A stretch of 64,000 bases of DNA from Niallia circulans (GTDB lineage: Bacteria > Bacillota > Bacilli > Bacillales > Cytobacillaceae), in assembly GCF_003726095.1 (NCBI RefSeq), contig NZ_CP026031.1, positions 3,162,001 through 3,226,000 of the forward strand, in the 5' to 3' direction. Position numbers and translations under genes: made by a program. Position 1 is the first letter of the stretch. Each line of letters opens with the position of its first letter. A model generated the notes under the pieces. That model saw only the letters and a program-made list of their open reading frames with translations, did not search any database and was not told the origin of the DNA. Below, piece by piece: positions 61,531-64,000 of the stretch.

Positions 61531-64000
61531 CTGCTTCCGTTAAAAATGAAAGTATTTCGCTTGGTGGAAGGGGTTTGCTATATAAGTAGCCTTGTAGGTT
61601 AGTGCATCCTTTGCTTTTTAGGAAGTCGGACTGCTCTTGGGTTTCTACTCCTTCTGCAATCACATTCATACCTAATTCCGATGCAAGAATGATAATCGCT
61701 GAAACAATGGCTGCATCTTCCTGACTAGCAGGAAGATGACTAATAAATGACTTATCAATTTTAATCGTATCTGCTTGAAACTGTTTTAAATACATAAAGG
61801 AAGCATATCCCGTTCCAAAGTCATCAATGGAGACTTTTATACCCATGCTCCGCAATATAGAAACCGTATCTCGAACGAGAGATTCATGGTTAGATAACAC
61901 ACTTTCTGTTATTTCTATTTCTAGGTATTCAGAAGAAATCTTATATTCCCTCAGTTTTTTGCTCACTAGTGCAGCGAAATCTTGTTTTAAGAGCTGTTTA
62001 ATCGATACATTGATGGCAATGGGGATTTTTATATTTAACTTTTCCCATTCTTTTATTTGAGCACATGCTTTATTTAGAATCCACTCACCAAGCAGTAAAA
62101 TAAAGTCACTTTCCTCCGCTAGGGAAATAAAGGCTGCAGGACTGATTACCCCTTTCTCTGGGGAAATCCACCTAATTAATGCTTCCACTCCAATAAAATT
62201 ACCTGTTTCTATATTCACTTTAGGTTGGTAATAAAGAACAAACTCGTTTTCTTTCAGTGCTTTTTTTAGATTGCTCTTTAACTGAAAAGCCCTGACAGCA
62301 TTTTCATTCATTTTTGGATCATACAAATTAAAGGCATTGCCACCCACTTTCTTCATACTATACATAGCAATATCAGCGTTTTTCATCAGTTCCTCAAATG
62401 TTTGGCCATGTTCTCCACTAAGACTTATGCCGATGCTTCCATGGGTGGAAAATTCTTGACCATCTATAATGATCGGTTCTTCAATTGCTTGGAGAATTTC
62501 AGCAGCTAATGCACATAAGCTGGATTTGCTCGTATACTTACTAATTAATATAACAAATTCATCCCCGCCCATTCGTGCCACCACATTATTTTCTCCAATG
62601 GTGTCTTGAATTCGTTTCCCTACTTCTTGTATTAACCTATCTCCTGAAGAATGCCCAAAAGTATCGTTATGTGGTTTTAAGTTATCTAAATCTAAAAACA
62701 TAACAGCAAGGTGGTTCGTTTCTTGTAAGCGCTGCGAGAAGATCTCCTTTAAATAACGCAAATTCGGCAGATTTGTTAAACTATCATAATTTGCGAGATA
62801 TTTAATTTTTTCTTCATGGAAATGGCGCTCCAATGCAATTCCTGTCAAATGACTAAAATCTTTCAACATTTCAATGTCAGAATCCTTTGGTTCTACCGGT
62901 TCCTTATAATAAATAGCAAATGTTCCTAATAAGGAGTCTTTAGATGAGATAATGGGCAATGACCAGCAGGAACGCAGACCCTCTGCTAAGGCGATTTCTT
63001 TCCAATTGGACCAGGATGAATCTGTTTCTATATCGGCAACAATTTTTAATTCCTTCGTGTATGCTGAATGGCCACAGGAGGCAAAATTCTCTCCTACAGG
63101 AAACTTATCAATTTTTTCTATGAATGTAGAATCCAGCTTTGAACTATAGCCAAAACGCAGCCAATTATGCTCTTTTTCATAATACATAATTGAACAAATT
63201 CCTTTTGTAAGATCTTCTACACTTTCAGTAATATTTTCAATTATTTGTTCTAATGGTTCACCCACGGCAATTCTTGATAAAATAGTCTTTTGTTTCTTTT
63301 GCAGTTCCTCTATGTTTTTCTTGTCTGTTATATCTTGAGCGATTCCATGTATACCAATAACTTGATCATTTAACTTCAGAGGAATCGTCGTCAATTTGAT
63401 ATCTCGAATTTCCCCATCTTTTCGAATGATTTGTGTTTCAATCCCTTGAGTCGTTCCACAACAGACCTTGTCAAAACGCAGCAGCACTTTCGGAAGTTGT
63501 TCAGGTACGATTAAATCACGGAAATTTAATCTCGTTAATTCCTCCTTTGTATACCCGCTGATTTCTACTGCAACTTTATTAACATCTAAAAAATTACCTT
63601 TCTTATCCAAGGTATAGACTCCATCTGGATCATGTAGAAATAGAGATTTATACGTTTGTTCACTTTTTTCTAATTTTGTAATGTCTCGTCCAAATACGAT
63701 TAGATTTTGACGATTTCCAGCTGAATCAAATATCGGTACCTTAATTACCTCATATATACGCTCTTGGTTATAGAAGAAAATGGACTCTTTTACTTCTATC
63801 TGTTTTCCTGTCTTCCACGCTTGAAGATCACTTTTTACAATGGCAGGCACATATTCAGCAAAATGGGGATATAACTCTCCTAATTCCTCGTTTGTTTTCC
63901 CTAGGTATTCCTCTATATTAAAAAGTTTCAATGTTTTACGATTCGCTTCCATCCAGCGACCCTCTTTATCCTTTATAATAATAATATCAGGACTTGCATT
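61514..64000 (-). CDS. PAS-PAS-GAF-GGDEF-EAL cyclic-di-GMP protein (N-terminus lies beyond the window)
   Basis: At least 828 residues are visible; the frame stays open to base 64000 (NASPDIIIIKDKEGRWMEANR), so the start is outside. In order: a PAS domain, a second PAS (EQTYKSLFLHDPDGVYTLDKKGNFLDVN), a GAF domain (IVADIETDSSWSNWKEIA), then GGDEF with MGGDEFVILI intact. The EAL domain follows with FIGVEALIRW, ITESVLSNHE, SIDDFGTGYASF, KIDKSFI and AEGVETQ. Both the cyclase and phosphodiesterase motifs look complete, so it may make and break cyclic-di-GMP, with PAS/GAF as sensors. No membrane segment is visible in this part. The C-terminus ends inside a repeat-family hairpin. Confidence 0.93.
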   Translation of the reverse strand, partial: NASPDIIIIKDKEGRWMEANRKTLKLFNIEEYLGKTNEELGELYPHFAEYVPAIVKSDLQAWKTGKQIEVKESIFFYNQERIYEVIKVPIFDSAGNRQNLIVFGRDITKLEKSEQTYKSLFLHDPDGVYTLDKKGNFLDVNKVAVEISGYTKEELTRLNFRDLIVPEQLPKVLLRFDKVCCGTTQGIETQIIRKDGEIRDIKLTTIPLKLNDQVIGIHGIAQDITDKKNIEELQKKQKTILSRIAVGEPLEQIIENITESVEDLTKGICSIMYYEKEHNWLRFGYSSKLDSTFIEKIDKFPVGENFASCGHSAYTKELKIVADIETDSSWSNWKEIALAEGLRSCWSLPIISSKDSLLGTFAIYYKEPVEPKDSDIEMLKDFSHLTGIALERHFHEEKIKYLANYDSLTNLPNLRYLKEIFSQRLQETNHLAVMFLDLDNLKPHNDTFGHSSGDRLIQEVGKRIQDTIGENNVVARMGGDEFVILISKYTSKSSLCALAAEILQAIEEPIIIDGQEFSTHGSIGISLSGEHGQTFEELMKNADIAMYSMKKVGGNAFNLYDPKMNENAVRAFQLKSNLKKALKENEFVLYYQPKVNIETGNFIGVEALIRWISPEKGVISPAAFISLAEESDFILLLGEWILNKACAQIKEWEKLNIKIPIAINVSIKQLLKQDFAALVSKKLREYKISSEYLEIEITESVLSNHESLVRDTVSILRSMGIKVSIDDFGTGYASFMYLKQFQADTIKIDKSFISHLPASQEDAAIVSAIIILASELGMNVIAEGVETQEQSDFLKSKGCTNLQGYLYSKPLPPSEILSFLTEAEGRFL

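Noticed and set aside
1..64000. CRISPR arrays, tRNA or rRNA genes, prophage or toxin-antitoxin modules
   Set aside because: I looked for regularly spaced repeats, cloverleaf ends and phage gene blocks and saw none. The XRE genes have no toxin or phage partner next to them.

Overview
The window comes from a low-GC Gram-positive bacterium, almost certainly a spore-former of the family Bacillaceae. The signs are strong AGGAGG-type ribosome sites with many TTG/GTG starts, lipoprotein-anchored ABC receptors, and recognisable Bacillus gene sets: YwbE, ComK family, immune inhibitor A, YesM/YesN, an frl set and a yxe set. No rRNA, tRNA, CRISPR array or intact insertion sequence was seen. It reads as a chromosomal catabolic region made of several separate uptake-and-degradation operons, with a few decayed genes between them.

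Layout. 1-5.5 kb: the end of araA, an M20 peptidase, remnants of an oligopeptide ABC ATPase and a CapA-family gene, small unknowns, and an EamA exporter behind a leader with an intrinsic terminator. 5.6-15.6 kb: a leftward block with the gene order of the B. subtilis yxeLMNOPQ operon (acetyltransferase, polar amino acid ABC transporter, M20 deacetylase, MmgE/PrpD protein). A fumarase/aspartase-superfamily lyase leads this operon. Upstream is a second unit with a paralogous receptor, an aminotransferase and an HcxA-like dehydrogenase. 15.8-26.7 kb: a PhoD-like phosphatase, YwbE, a solitary GAPDH divergent from an AraC regulator, a transposase fragment, immune inhibitor A, and a MarR gene divergent from a CBS-domain/MFS pair. 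26.9-32 kb: a CUT1 sugar-type ABC transporter with an argininosuccinate-lyase-like enzyme and a decayed ROK regulator. 32-37.5 kb: membrane and chemotaxis genes and an aldehyde dehydrogenase.

37.6-44.5 kb: a fructosamine (frl) cluster: GntR/UTRA regulator, deglycase FrlB, kinase FrlD, a FrlC-like epimerase and a polar amino acid ABC transporter. It has two matching promoter-operator sites and is bracketed by 93-bp direct repeats (4 mismatches). 44.5-52.3 kb: an LplABC/YesL-type oligosaccharide system with the YesN/YesM two-component pair. 52.4-59.5 kb: a mannose-family PTS operon with a 6-phosphogluconate dehydrogenase-like enzyme, two 2-hydroxyacid dehydrogenases, a HAD phosphatase and a KDPG aldolase. 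59.9-64 kb: two XRE regulators, a short ComK-family gene, and the end of a PAS-PAS-GAF-GGDEF-EAL protein that runs off the window.

Common thread (inference): several systems look suited to salvaging modified or damaged amino compounds, namely succinated thiols or amines (yxe-like block with a C-X lyase), Amadori products (frl), and an unknown substrate of the argininosuccinate-lyase-like enzyme. A dispersed hairpin family built on GACGGTTCTTGTG/CACAAGAACCGTC sits at many gene ends and seems to serve as terminators. In one place it supplies the end of a coding region.
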